Of a stretch of DNA of 64,000 bases, positions 16,822-25,774 are shown one piece after another. The DNA is taken from contig JADFZT010000004.1 in NCBI GenBank assembly GCA_015232395.1, forward strand, positions 52,156-116,155, read 5' to 3'. Each line of letters begins with the position of its first letter. Position 1 is the stretch's first letter. A model generated the notes under the pieces. The model was not told the DNA's origin and ran no database searches. It worked only from the letters and a program-made list of their open reading frames with translations. The position numbers and the translations under genes are program-made. The DNA is from Magnetococcales bacterium (GTDB taxonomy: Bacteria; Pseudomonadota; Magnetococcia; Magnetococcales; JADFZT01).

Positions 16822-17862
16822 ATGAAAAGACCATTATCGATCTGTTTTTTCAGCAACACCCTGCCTAGGCTGTTTACCGCCTTCCTGACGTTGTCCCTTT
16901 TTCTGCTCCCCGGGACCAATGCCTTCTCGGAGAGCCTGCCAGTAGCAGCCTTTTCCAATCCCGATTTTACCGCTGAGATGACCCAGGAGTGGATCGACAA
17001 GCCCATCGACCGAAGCCTGAAAAAACGGGAAGCCCCTGTAGATTTAAAGGTGATGATGGATCAGCAGATGTTTCGGATTTTGGGGCCGGCCATCACCCAA
17101 TATGCCAAAAAAGAGGGTATCCATATCGCTATGAGTGATGGTACCTGTGGCCATTCCGCTGGCGCCATTTTCAACAAAAAGGCTGACATGGGAGGATTTT
17201 GTTGTCCGCCCCGGGATTTGGATCGGCTGCCGGGACTGCGATTTTACACCCTGGGAATTACCCCGGTAGCCATCCTGGTTCATCCAGACAATCCCGTAAA
17301 CAACCTGTCCACCGATGAAGCCCAAGAGGTTTTTGCGGGCACCATCGACCGCTGGAGCCAACTGGCTGCGACCAATGGTGAAAAAGGGCCTAATCAACCC
17401 ATTTTTCCGGTAGCCCGCCTCCACTGTAAAACCCGACCGGGACACTGGCGTCTGATTCTCGACAACGAGGACTCTTTCAGCCCGGAACTCCAAGAGGTTG
17501 GCACCATTCCGGACATGATCAATACCGTTGCCACCAACCCCAGGGCCATAGGTCATGTCGCGCTGTGGTTTGGGGTGGAACATTATCGCAAGTATGGTAA
17601 CACCCGGATACTACACATCAACCACACCGACCCCTTTGACATTAAAGGGGTTGCTGCCGGGGACTATCCATTCTACAAGACCTTTTCGGTCACCGTATGG
17701 GAAGGTGAGTCCGTGGCCAACCCCCATGCAAAAAAACTGGTCGACTTTCTCCTCCAAGAGGTGGAACGACTCGATCCCCGTTACGGCATTGTGCCTCCTT
17801 CTCAGCTGAAAAAAGCCGGGTGGCGGTTTTATGGCCATGAGTTGATCGGGGATAACTCTTGA
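16822..17862 (+). CDS. Periplasmic substrate-binding protein (PstS-like PBP fold)
   Basis: 346 residues with a signal peptide (cleavage near NAFSES, residue about 35). The mature part follows the PBP-like layout of phosphate-binding proteins: an early strand with VMMDQQM, AMSDGTCGHSAGAIFN in place of the usual SGSG loop, KADMGGFCCPPRD, then ILVHPDNPVNNLSTDEAQEVFAGTIDRW, typical of PstS-like proteins. Three cysteines around the ligand loops are unusual. No transporter genes are adjacent; instead the stop overlaps a histidine kinase start (TTGA), suggesting the protein feeds ligand status to that kinase. Ligand unknown. Confidence 0.82.
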   Translation: MKRPLSICFFSNTLPRLFTAFLTLSLFLLPGTNAFSESLPVAAFSNPDFTAEMTQEWIDKPIDRSLKKREAPVDLKVMMDQQMFRILGPAITQYAKKEGIHIAMSDGTCGHSAGAIFNKKADMGGFCCPPRDLDRLPGLRFYTLGITPVAILVHPDNPVNNLSTDEAQEVFAGTIDRWSQLAATNGEKGPNQPIFPVARLHCKTRPGHWRLILDNEDSFSPELQEVGTIPDMINTVATNPRAIGHVALWFGVEHYRKYGNTRILHINHTDPFDIKGVAAGDYPFYKTFSVTVWEGESVANPHAKKLVDFLLQEVERLDPRYGIVPPSQLKKAGWRFYGHELIGDNS

Positions 17863-19772
17863 CTCAAGCCCCACCGGCCCATCCTGTCCATTCCCGCCAA
17901 ACGCTTTCCATCACCCTGCAACTCTTGGTGCTGACCTTGGTTTTGAGCGCTTTGTTGGGAGGTGTCTGGGGGCGGATTCACATTGAGGGTGTGCGGGAAT
18001 CCCTGCGGGAAAATTTTTCAGGACAGCTGATCGCCCGAGCCCGGGACAGCCGCATCCGTTTGGATAATTACGTTAAATTTCACCACTATGCCGCTGAGCT
18101 TTTTCTGACCCAGAGAAAATTTATCGACTATCTGGAAACACACCCACCTCCCTCCAAACTCATTCAGCATGGTCGCACCCCTGCCTGGTTTCCGGATCGC
18201 TCCATCCAACGCACCTTCATCAAGGCCCGACATACCCTGCTGTTGGATCAAGCCGGTAACATTCGGGAAATGTTCAGCCGGGGGGGGAAGAAGGTGCCGG
18301 GGGAGCTGTTGGAAAAATTATTGATGCACCGGCAGCTTCCCAAAGGCAAGGAGAGCCGGATTTTGCAACTGGGGGAGGTGCTCTATCTCATGACACTCCA
18401 GTCCATATCCAAGGAAGTGGGTGAAGAGTGGGGATGGTTGGTGCTGGCCACCCCCATGGATGATCGATTTTTGTTGGCCTCCCAGGGATTGGTCAGCACC
18501 ACTGGCCTGCTGGGACTGGTGGATATGGATACCCACCGTATCCTGGTGAGCGGCGATATCGAACAGATTCCGGTGGGAACGCCTGTTGATCAACTGGATC
18601 AACGGTTTGTGGTGCAAAAGGAGGCTTTTTTTGATTATGGCAACTCCGAGGTCATTCTGAAACTGGTGATGCTGGCCCCCTTGGCAGAGTTCCAGGAGTT
18701 GATGAACGAGGTCTCCCGGGAAGCCCTTGTGGAAATCGTCCTGGTCAGTTTTGCCTTTTCAGCCATTTTTTCGTTGGTGATCCTGTGGTTTTTACACCAC
18801 CTGCAAAATTTTACCGGCGAGATGCAGAGCTTTGCCCGCAACCGACTGGGATTGGAATTTCAAATCGCCACCCGGGGTGGTCCTTTGAATCGCATGCGGG
18901 AACAGTTCAGCCTGATGGCGGAAAATATTTTGGCCGCCCGAGAGAGGGAGGCAGAACACAATCAGGAACTCAAAGAGACCAACAGCGCCCTCAACAACTC
19001 CCTGCAGATGATCAAACGAACCCAAAGCCAGCTTTTGCAATCGGAAAAAATGGCTGCCCTGGGGGGATTGGTGGCAGGCATTGCCCATGAAATCAATACC
19101 CCCGTCGGCATTGGCTATACTACCGCAACCCATTTGGAAGGGGTTACCCGGCAACTGAAAAACAGTTATAAGGAAAGCCAGCTGAAGCGCTCGGAGCTGG
19201 AGGATTATCTGGATACGGCATCAGAATCGAGCCAGTTGATCGCGGCCAACCTGCGCCGTGCAGCAGACCTGATCGGCTCTTTCAAACGGGTGGCCGTCGA
19301 TCAAACCAGTGAAAAACGCCGCACTTTGCGAGTCAAACCCTACTTTGAGGAAGTGCTGTTAAGCCTGGGGCCCAAACTCAAAAACAGACACCACACAATT
19401 ACCCTGAACTGCCCGGAAGCGTTGCAAATCGACAGCTTTCCCGGGGCGCTTTCCCAAATTCTTTCCAACCTCATCATCAACTCCCTGGACCATGCATTTT
19501 CCGAAAAAGAAGAAGGAAAAATTGAGATAGAGGTTTCACGTAAGGAAAACTTTATCTTATTCTGCTATCGTGACAGTGGCCGTGGCATGGAAGCTGACTC
19601 AGTGAAAAGAATTTTCGAGCCGTTCTATACCACGGCCCGGGGGCGGGGCGGCAGTGGGCTGGGCATGCATATCGTTTTCAATCTGGTGACTCAAACGTTG
19701 GGGGGAACCATCCACTGTCATAGCCGCCCAGGAGAGGGGACAACGTTCGACATCACGATACCCATGACGTGA
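17859..19772 (+). CDS. Transmembrane sensor histidine kinase
   Basis: 637 residues. First membrane helix (about 15-38), a large periplasmic sensor region (about 40-285), second helix (about 290-315), a linker with coiled coil, then the kinase core: AALGGLVAGIAHEINTPVG with phospho-acceptor His410, N-box NLIINSLDHAF, G1 DSGRGM, and G2 GRGGSGLGMHIVFNLV. DctB/NtrY-like topology. TTG start overlaps the stop of the binding protein gene. It is followed 37 bases later by a response-regulator diguanylate cyclase, its likely partner. The sensor could read the neighbouring binding protein. Confidence 0.92.
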   Translation: MTQAPPAHPVHSRQTLSITLQLLVLTLVLSALLGGVWGRIHIEGVRESLRENFSGQLIARARDSRIRLDNYVKFHHYAAELFLTQRKFIDYLETHPPPSKLIQHGRTPAWFPDRSIQRTFIKARHTLLLDQAGNIREMFSRGGKKVPGELLEKLLMHRQLPKGKESRILQLGEVLYLMTLQSISKEVGEEWGWLVLATPMDDRFLLASQGLVSTTGLLGLVDMDTHRILVSGDIEQIPVGTPVDQLDQRFVVQKEAFFDYGNSEVILKLVMLAPLAEFQELMNEVSREALVEIVLVSFAFSAIFSLVILWFLHHLQNFTGEMQSFARNRLGLEFQIATRGGPLNRMREQFSLMAENILAAREREAEHNQELKETNSALNNSLQMIKRTQSQLLQSEKMAALGGLVAGIAHEINTPVGIGYTTATHLEGVTRQLKNSYKESQLKRSELEDYLDTASESSQLIAANLRRAADLIGSFKRVAVDQTSEKRRTLRVKPYFEEVLLSLGPKLKNRHHTITLNCPEALQIDSFPGALSQILSNLIINSLDHAFSEKEEGKIEIEVSRKENFILFCYRDSGRGMEADSVKRIFEPFYTTARGRGGSGLGMHIVFNLVTQTLGGTIHCHSRPGEGTTFDITIPMT

Positions 19773-19809
19773 TGACCACCACCCCGTTTCAGGATTGAAG
19801 GGGGAGAGT

Positions 19810-21945
19810 ATGACGACGATGGAAAACAAGCCGGAGAGCCAGGACGGTGAACTGGTTTTTTATGAAGAGTCCAAAGCGACCGATGCCCCACCCGAGCCGC
19901 ACCTTGATGCGTGGAAGGTGATGATTATCGACGATGCCCCGGATATCCACGCCTCCACCACACTCGTACTCAAAAAATATCGTTTCGAAAACCGGCAGCT
20001 GGAATTTATCAACGGCTATTCCGGAGAGGAAGCCAAACAGTTGATGGCGGCCCATCCCGACACCGCTATTCTGCTGTTGGATGTGGTGATGGAGACCGAA
20101 CACGCCGGTCTTGATGTGGTTCATTATATCCGTAACGAGCTGAAAAACCCCTTTGTCCGCATCATTCTCCGCACCGGTCAGCCGGGCCAGGTACCGGAGG
20201 AGGATATATTTATTCGTTTTGATATCAACGACTATCGGGAAAAATCAAGTTTAAGCCGACAAAAACTCCTCACCTCCCTCACCAGCGCCCTCAGAGCCTA
20301 CCGGGACATCATGGCCCTGGAAAAAGCCCGCCAGGTGTTGAAGGAAACCGGCAACGCCCTGAAAAAAAGTGAAGAAAGCCTGCAAAAAGCCCAAGCCCTC
20401 GCCCACATCGGTAGCTGGGATTGGGATATCGTCCAGGGTCGGATGAGCTGGTCCGATGAGATGTTTCAGATTTTTGATATCTCCCCGGAGGCTTTCGACG
20501 GCACCTATGATGCCTTTCTACAATTGATCTCCCATCATGATCGGGAAAAAGTGGCCAACTCCCTGCAAAAGGCCCTCGTCAGTGGGGATAACCATTTTGA
20601 CTGGGAATACCGTCTGACCCGCTCCAACGGCCAATTTCGCACGGTACATGTGGTGTCAGAAATCTATCGGGACGCCTCTGCCACAGCGGTGCGAATGATC
20701 GGCACGGTGCACGATATTTCTCAACAGCGGGAACATGAGGCCCGCAACGAACGCTCCTATCAAACCAGAATCGCCATCAGCGCCCTCCTGGAAACGGGTC
20801 TGGAGCCCCTCTCCATGACCCGACAACTGGAAGTGGCCCTTGATATTATTCTCACCATTCCATGGCTGGCAATCCTCAACAAAGGCTCCATCTTTCTTTA
20901 CGATAAAACCAATCAGGAGCTGGTGCTGACAGCCCAACGCAACCTGTCGGATTATCTTCGGACTGCGTGTGCCAAGCTTCCCATGGGATACTGTCTTTGT
21001 GGTCGAGCCGCCCAAACCCGGAAGATCGTTTTTTCAGCCCACCTGGATCACCGCCACGACATCACCTATGACGGCATCAGCGCCCACGGTCACTACTGTG
21101 TCCCCATTCTCTCCCGCTCCCGGCTCCTGGGGGTGTTGAACCTCTACGTCCCTGACGGCCATCCCCGGGAAGGAGAGGAGGATGCCTTCATGACCACCAT
21201 AGCCAACACCCTGGCTGGCATCATCGAACGCCGGGAGATGGAAGACCGGCTGCGGTGTGCCGAGGAGCGCCTGAAAAATCTAGCCCACCACGATCCCCTG
21301 ACGGGGCTGCCCAATCGACTGCTTTTTATTGAACTCCTGAAAAAAAACCTGGCCTTCTCCCGGCGGGAAAAGTGGAAGCTGGCTATCATGTTCATGGATC
21401 TGGATCGCTTCAAGGCGGTCAACGATACCTTTGGCCATGAAACCGGGGATATGTTGCTCAAGGAAGCCGGGGAGCGGATCATCAGCTGTTTGCGGGAGTG
21501 TGATGTCGTAGCCCGGATGGGGGGGGATGAATTTACCATTCTGCTGCCGGAGGTGATCGATCAGAACAAACTGGGCGTGGTCGCACGTCGGATCATCAAA
21601 CAGCTGCAAAAACCGTTCATCGTAGATAAAAACAGCTGCGAGATTGGCACTTCCATCGGCATCTCCATCTATCCCGACGATGGGAACAGCCCGGAGCAGC
21701 TCCTGAAAAATGCCGATCAGGCGATGTATGCAGTCAAAAAAGAGGGTCGCAACGATTATAAATTTTTCCAGGATCCCAAAGAGCCAAAAAAAACCGACAG
21801 CAAAACCCAGAAAGAAGCCAGCGGTAAAAGCAATCATCATTCCGGCACCAAGCCTAAAAAAAAATCTAGCCCCAAGGCCAAAAAAACACCCAACATCAAT
21901 TCTCTCAAAAAATCGACTGGCCCAAAGAAAAAAGGGAAGGAATAG
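19810..21945 (+). CDS. Response regulator with PAS, GAF and GGDEF domains (diguanylate cyclase)
   Basis: 711 residues from ATG 19810 (GGGGGAG just upstream; an in-frame TTG at 19795 is less likely). Receiver domain about 33-155 (VMIIDD acidic pair, phospho-acceptor Asp in LLLDVVM, Lys in DYREKS), PAS with GSWDWDI (about 195-300), GAF-like region (about 320-475), GGDEF domain (about 490-650) with intact GGDEF and, five residues before it, the RECD match to the RxxD inhibitory site. No EAL domain, so the expected product is c-di-GMP, controlled by phosphorylation from the upstream kinase and product inhibition. The last about 60 residues are a Lys/Ser/Pro-rich tail resembling the LOG protein tail. 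Confidence 0.93.
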   Translation: MTTMENKPESQDGELVFYEESKATDAPPEPHLDAWKVMIIDDAPDIHASTTLVLKKYRFENRQLEFINGYSGEEAKQLMAAHPDTAILLLDVVMETEHAGLDVVHYIRNELKNPFVRIILRTGQPGQVPEEDIFIRFDINDYREKSSLSRQKLLTSLTSALRAYRDIMALEKARQVLKETGNALKKSEESLQKAQALAHIGSWDWDIVQGRMSWSDEMFQIFDISPEAFDGTYDAFLQLISHHDREKVANSLQKALVSGDNHFDWEYRLTRSNGQFRTVHVVSEIYRDASATAVRMIGTVHDISQQREHEARNERSYQTRIAISALLETGLEPLSMTRQLEVALDIILTIPWLAILNKGSIFLYDKTNQELVLTAQRNLSDYLRTACAKLPMGYCLCGRAAQTRKIVFSAHLDHRHDITYDGISAHGHYCVPILSRSRLLGVLNLYVPDGHPREGEEDAFMTTIANTLAGIIERREMEDRLRCAEERLKNLAHHDPLTGLPNRLLFIELLKKNLAFSRREKWKLAIMFMDLDRFKAVNDTFGHETGDMLLKEAGERIISCLRECDVVARMGGDEFTILLPEVIDQNKLGVVARRIIKQLQKPFIVDKNSCEIGTSIGISIYPDDGNSPEQLLKNADQAMYAVKKEGRNDYKFFQDPKEPKKTDSKTQKEASGKSNHHSGTKPKKKSSPKAKKTPNINSLKKSTGPKKKGKE

Positions 21946-22040
21946 TTCTGGGAATAACAGGATTTGACTTGGCTGGCATTGCCAGCTGTGCATTGTCTTG
22001 AATCAACCTATTTCCAAATAAAAATCTGTTTCAGCCCCAA

Positions 22041-24302
22041 TCACATCCCACTCTCCCGCACCCACAACGCCACCAGCTCCTGCCAATAACCGAGAAGCAG
22101 GCTTTCCCTTCGGCCTGAAATAATCACCACACCCCGAATGGCTTCGGTGACGGTTATTCCGGGATCCACCGGGGTCAGGCGAATCCGATAGCGGGCTTCC
22201 CGGGTCTCCAGGCTCTCCTCACTGAGGGTGGTGACTTCCCCACCAAAGGCTGTGGCGAGCAGTGGAGAGTCCAGCGCCCGAATGGCCGCAGGATCGATGG
22301 TGGAAACCTGAAGATCAATAGCAGGCAGACGGGGGTTTTCCGGGAAAAATCGCGCGGCCTGCCCCACACCCGCCCGGTTGAGGTTGATCTCCTCCAGATA
22401 GGCCAGCACCGTCGGTTGAGCCGGATCCGTCAAGAGGGCCAGTAGACGATTTTCATCCACCCACAATCCTGGTCGCAACGCCCGGTCCAGCCAACGAACC
22501 GTGCCTGCCACGGGAGCGGTGATGCTGAGTCGGGCCTTTTGCTGGCGATGGCCGGAAAGCTCCCGTCGGGCCTTGGCCAGACGTCCGGCAGTCACTTGGC
22601 GCTTTTGAGCCAGTTTTTTTTGTTTGCGGCTTCGGGAAAGTTCCGCTTCCAGATAACGCACCCTGAGGGCCGACTTGGTCTCCTCATCCTGCAAATCCGG
22701 GGAGTCCAAAGTGAGAAGGGGTTGCCCCTTTTTAACCACCTCGCCATAAGCGGCTTGCAGGCTCTGGATGCGGGCCGGGAAGGGGGCGTGAATGCGTGCG
22801 GTCACCTCCGACTCCAACACCGCCGGTGCTCGCACCCGGGTAGGCCAGGGAAAGATAAGCCAAGCCAGCAAGGCCAAGAGGGCCAAAATCCAGAAAGTAT
22901 TGATAAAGTTGATCCGAATGGCCCCAGCCTCCTGCCGCCAGCTTAAAATTTCACCCACCACGGGTCGGACGATAAACCAGCCGATGCCCCCCACCAACAA
23001 AAACCAACCCAACAGTTTGAAAACAAAATGGTACACCATCAAAGAGATGGTGGTGAAAAGAAAAAGCCGATAAACCCACGCTCCAAACGCATAGAGGGTC
23101 AAAATGGTGAGCCGCCCCCCAGGGGGAGAACTCCCTTCCGGGGAGGGCATGTTAAGCCCCAATATCCAACGCCTGATCCGCCAACGCCCCACCCCAAAAG
23201 CCCGCTGTTGCAGATTGGGCAACCCCAGGGCATCGGATAACAGATAGTAGCCGTCAAAGTGCACCAATGGGTTGAGATTGACCGTCAGGGTAATCACCCA
23301 ACTCACCGTCGCCAGCACAAAACAGACACTCTTAAGAGGCCCTGCCGCCACCAAACTCCAGACAAAAGTGGCCAACACCGCCATCACCAACTCCGCCGCC
23401 ACCCCAGCCCCGGCAATGGCCATGCGCTGCCGTCGTTTGGAAAGCCGCCAGGAATCGGTGGTATCGGTATAAAAAACCGGCCAAAAAATTAAAAAAGCCA
23501 CCCCCATGGTCGGAACCCGCAAGCCGTGATATTTGGCGACATAGGCGTGGGAAAATTCGTGGGCGAGCTTGGCAGCCAAAAAACCGGTGGCAAAAAGAAT
23601 GGCTCCGGGAACCGTAAAAAAATCCGGCAGGGTATGGATAAAGGTGTCCCACTGGTTGAAGAGCACCCAGAGGCTGAAGAGGGCTGCTATCGCCAGCAGA
23701 GGGGGAAAAAAGCGGGAAAAGAAAAATTGCAGAAAGGGGAGCGTCGCCACCAAAAAGCGGTCTGGATCAAACAGGGGAAAGCGGGCGAAAAGCAGGCGAT
23801 CCGGCCAGCGGTTTTTTTGCAGACGGCGCAGCCCGGCAAACCGCCCCCACAAACCGGTAATCACCTCTTCCCCCTGGGGCATCAACAAAAAATGGCCACT
23901 CAAAAAAAGCTTGATCCGCTCCACCTCGGCAGGACCAATTTGCAGGGTGGTGTTCCCGTTGACCTCGGCGATGATCTTGTCAGCCTCCCCCAGATGCCAG
24001 CGGGCGAGGAGTTGAAATTCCGACCAGCCAAAACGAAAAAAACGGTTTCGCACCGGGTCGAGCAGGGTCCAGGTGGGGGAACCATCCTCGGCAGGGGGGC
24101 CGGGAGAGAGTTCCAACTCCTGTCGCAAAGGGGGGAGGGTGGAGGAAACGGTGGGAGAGTTGGCTCTTGAATCCCCCCCGCTGGCAGAAGCAACAACGGA
24201 CCCCGTTGGCTTTATCCGCCCGACAGCCAACCCGGGCATGTCAGCCACATCCCCGCTGTGTCCCCCCTTCTGATCCGAGGTTGAAATCAAAACCCCAGCC
24301 AT
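22041..24302 (-). CDS. M50 site-2 protease fused to HlyD-type adaptor
   Basis: 753 residues. The N-terminal half (about 1-200) is soluble then hydrophobic. Zinc site HEFSH (His248, Glu249, His252) in KLAHEFSHAYVAKYHGL and second site NLNPLVHFDGYY (Asp at about 350) lie among about eight membrane helices. A final helix (about 465-485) leads to a periplasmic biotinyl-lipoyl/HlyD-like region (about 490-740) with a helical hairpin and PVAGTVRW. This is the architecture annotated as peptide zinc metalloprotease/HlyD proteins. Last gene of the minus-strand cluster; its start overlaps the GAF-HlyD stop by 16 bases. Substrate is unknown; the giant protein or its translocation intermediates are natural candidates. 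Confidence 0.85.
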   Translation of the reverse strand: MAGVLISTSDQKGGHSGDVADMPGLAVGRIKPTGSVVASASGGDSRANSPTVSSTLPPLRQELELSPGPPAEDGSPTWTLLDPVRNRFFRFGWSEFQLLARWHLGEADKIIAEVNGNTTLQIGPAEVERIKLFLSGHFLLMPQGEEVITGLWGRFAGLRRLQKNRWPDRLLFARFPLFDPDRFLVATLPFLQFFFSRFFPPLLAIAALFSLWVLFNQWDTFIHTLPDFFTVPGAILFATGFLAAKLAHEFSHAYVAKYHGLRVPTMGVAFLIFWPVFYTDTTDSWRLSKRRQRMAIAGAGVAAELVMAVLATFVWSLVAAGPLKSVCFVLATVSWVITLTVNLNPLVHFDGYYLLSDALGLPNLQQRAFGVGRWRIRRWILGLNMPSPEGSSPPGGRLTILTLYAFGAWVYRLFLFTTISLMVYHFVFKLLGWFLLVGGIGWFIVRPVVGEILSWRQEAGAIRINFINTFWILALLALLAWLIFPWPTRVRAPAVLESEVTARIHAPFPARIQSLQAAYGEVVKKGQPLLTLDSPDLQDEETKSALRVRYLEAELSRSRKQKKLAQKRQVTAGRLAKARRELSGHRQQKARLSITAPVAGTVRWLDRALRPGLWVDENRLLALLTDPAQPTVLAYLEEINLNRAGVGQAARFFPENPRLPAIDLQVSTIDPAAIRALDSPLLATAFGGEVTTLSEESLETREARYRIRLTPVDPGITVTEAIRGVVIISGRRESLLLGYWQELVALWVRESGM

Positions 24303-25693
24303 TGCCGCATCGCCGCAAGAGGCCTTCGAATGAGATAATAGTAAAGAGGCACCTCCTCCCCATAAATCTTGGCGGTTCCACGCAGGCCAATGCGGGGTGG
24401 GGGGAGATTGGGTGAAAAATGGGCCAATAGATTAAACGCCAAAAAACCGTCCGGAGCCAAGGCAGGCTCATAACCGGAACGTTTCAGGCGAGCGGGTAGG
24501 GGGCGGGTGGGTTCGATGTTGAGGAAAAGCGCCACCCGGGCTTCCGGCGTGAGAGAGATCGCATCGGCCACCGGCAGCCAGATGGTGAGGGCGACCTGGC
24601 TGGGGTCGGCCACGGTAAGCACCTTTTCCCCCACCTTGACGGGCCTGCCCAGCCAATCGTTCACATCCCCAAAGATGGCGATGCCATCCCGTTCGGCCCG
24701 CACCTGGGAGCGTTTGAGCACCTTGGAGTAGTGGGCCACCTCCATGGCTTTGAGTTCCACTTTGGTTTTCTGCACCAACAGATCCACCTTGCGCCCCGGA
24801 TCATCCCCCATCAGCACCTTTTGCCGGGTGTTGTCATACTCGGCCCGGGCCACCTCCAGAGCCCCCCTGGCCAGATCCAGCTGGCTCAACGGAGAGGTGT
24901 CATCCAGCTCGAAGAGAAGATCTCCCAGGTGTACCGACTGATTGGGCTTTACCGCAAAATGTTTCACCACCCCAGCCAGGGGAGCGGTTACCGGAAAGGG
25001 GGTGAGAGGGGTGACCTGGGCAGGCGCCAGGACTGTTTGGGGTACGGGTAGCGTGAGTGCGGCTGCCAGCAGTAGCGGTGGGATCAGACGCCAAGGTTGG
25101 CGCTTCAACCCCCCAAACAGTTTGGAAAAGGTTCCCCTGGGATGGAGGGTGTGCCAGGCGTGGGCAAAGGCGGCGGTGAGCTTGGCCAAGAGCAGTTTTT
25201 CCTGCTCCTGCCACTGATTTTCCCGCCCCAGCCACAAACCGGCCACCACCCGACCATCCCCATCCACAAAGGGACACCACAAACCATAAAGCCCCCGCCA
25301 GATCCCTCCCTCTCCCTGGGTCTGGGACACCTGTGGTGAAGGATTTCCTGTGTGGGATATTTTTCGATCTTTGGCAGAGACGCCAGCCATCTCCGGAGGA
25401 ATATCCGAAACAGCACCAGGATTTTTATCCTTCAGGGTGGATTTAACCACCCCTCGCAGCCAGCGGGAAAAGGGGGCGTCACGCTCAGGGCGATCCACAC
25501 CCGAGACGGCCTCTACCCGGGGTCGCCCTGTACCATCCAATAACCAAAAGGCCACCATCGGACAGGGAATCAGGCGAGGTGTTTCGTTCACCATCAAAAA
25601 GGCCAGCTCCGCCCCATTGGTGGTATTTCTGGCACGCTCCTCCAGATGGATAAAGGTGGAAAGCGCCGTGATTTGATGATCCCGTGGGTCCAT
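24287..25693 (-). CDS. HlyD-type membrane fusion protein with cytoplasmic GAF-like domain
   Basis: 468 residues. Residues about 1-190 form a soluble GAF-like domain before the membrane, so presumably cytoplasmic; a single membrane helix spans about 202-222 (PLLLAAALTLPVPQTV). The rest is a periplasmic adaptor: lipoyl half-motif (TAPLAGVVKHFAVKPNQSV), a helical hairpin (about 275-325), second lipoyl half (AERDGIAIFGD) and beta-barrel region. The start ATG lies in the loop of a perfect 8-bp inverted repeat and lacks a clear Shine-Dalgarno. A regulated adaptor is suggested: a ligand bound to GAF could gate assembly. This is inference. Confidence 0.82.
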   Translation of the reverse strand: MDPRDHQITALSTFIHLEERARNTTNGAELAFLMVNETPRLIPCPMVAFWLLDGTGRPRVEAVSGVDRPERDAPFSRWLRGVVKSTLKDKNPGAVSDIPPEMAGVSAKDRKISHTGNPSPQVSQTQGEGGIWRGLYGLWCPFVDGDGRVVAGLWLGRENQWQEQEKLLLAKLTAAFAHAWHTLHPRGTFSKLFGGLKRQPWRLIPPLLLAAALTLPVPQTVLAPAQVTPLTPFPVTAPLAGVVKHFAVKPNQSVHLGDLLFELDDTSPLSQLDLARGALEVARAEYDNTRQKVLMGDDPGRKVDLLVQKTKVELKAMEVAHYSKVLKRSQVRAERDGIAIFGDVNDWLGRPVKVGEKVLTVADPSQVALTIWLPVADAISLTPEARVALFLNIEPTRPLPARLKRSGYEPALAPDGFLAFNLLAHFSPNLPPPRIGLRGTAKIYGEEVPLYYYLIRRPLAAMRQWLGF

Positions 25694-25763
25694 GGTGCTA
25701 GGTTCCCACGGGCAGACTCAATTGGGAAGGCCCGGCATCACCATGGGGTTGCCACACCGGGCC
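25681..25763 (-). promoter_or_regulatory. Two hairpins around the GAF-HlyD start codon
   Basis: Perfect 8-bp inverted repeat CCCGTGGG (25681-25688) / CCCACGGG (25705-25712) has a 16-base loop that contains the GAF-HlyD ATG (25693-25691). A second, 7-bp inverted repeat (25729-25735 / 25757-25763, GGCCCGG/CCGGGCC, 21-base loop) lies upstream of it in the mRNA. Together they fill the only sizeable gap (81 bases) in the 3' half of the cluster and could lower translation or process the long transcript. Confidence 0.45.
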
Positions 25764-25774
25764 GATAGCCAACA

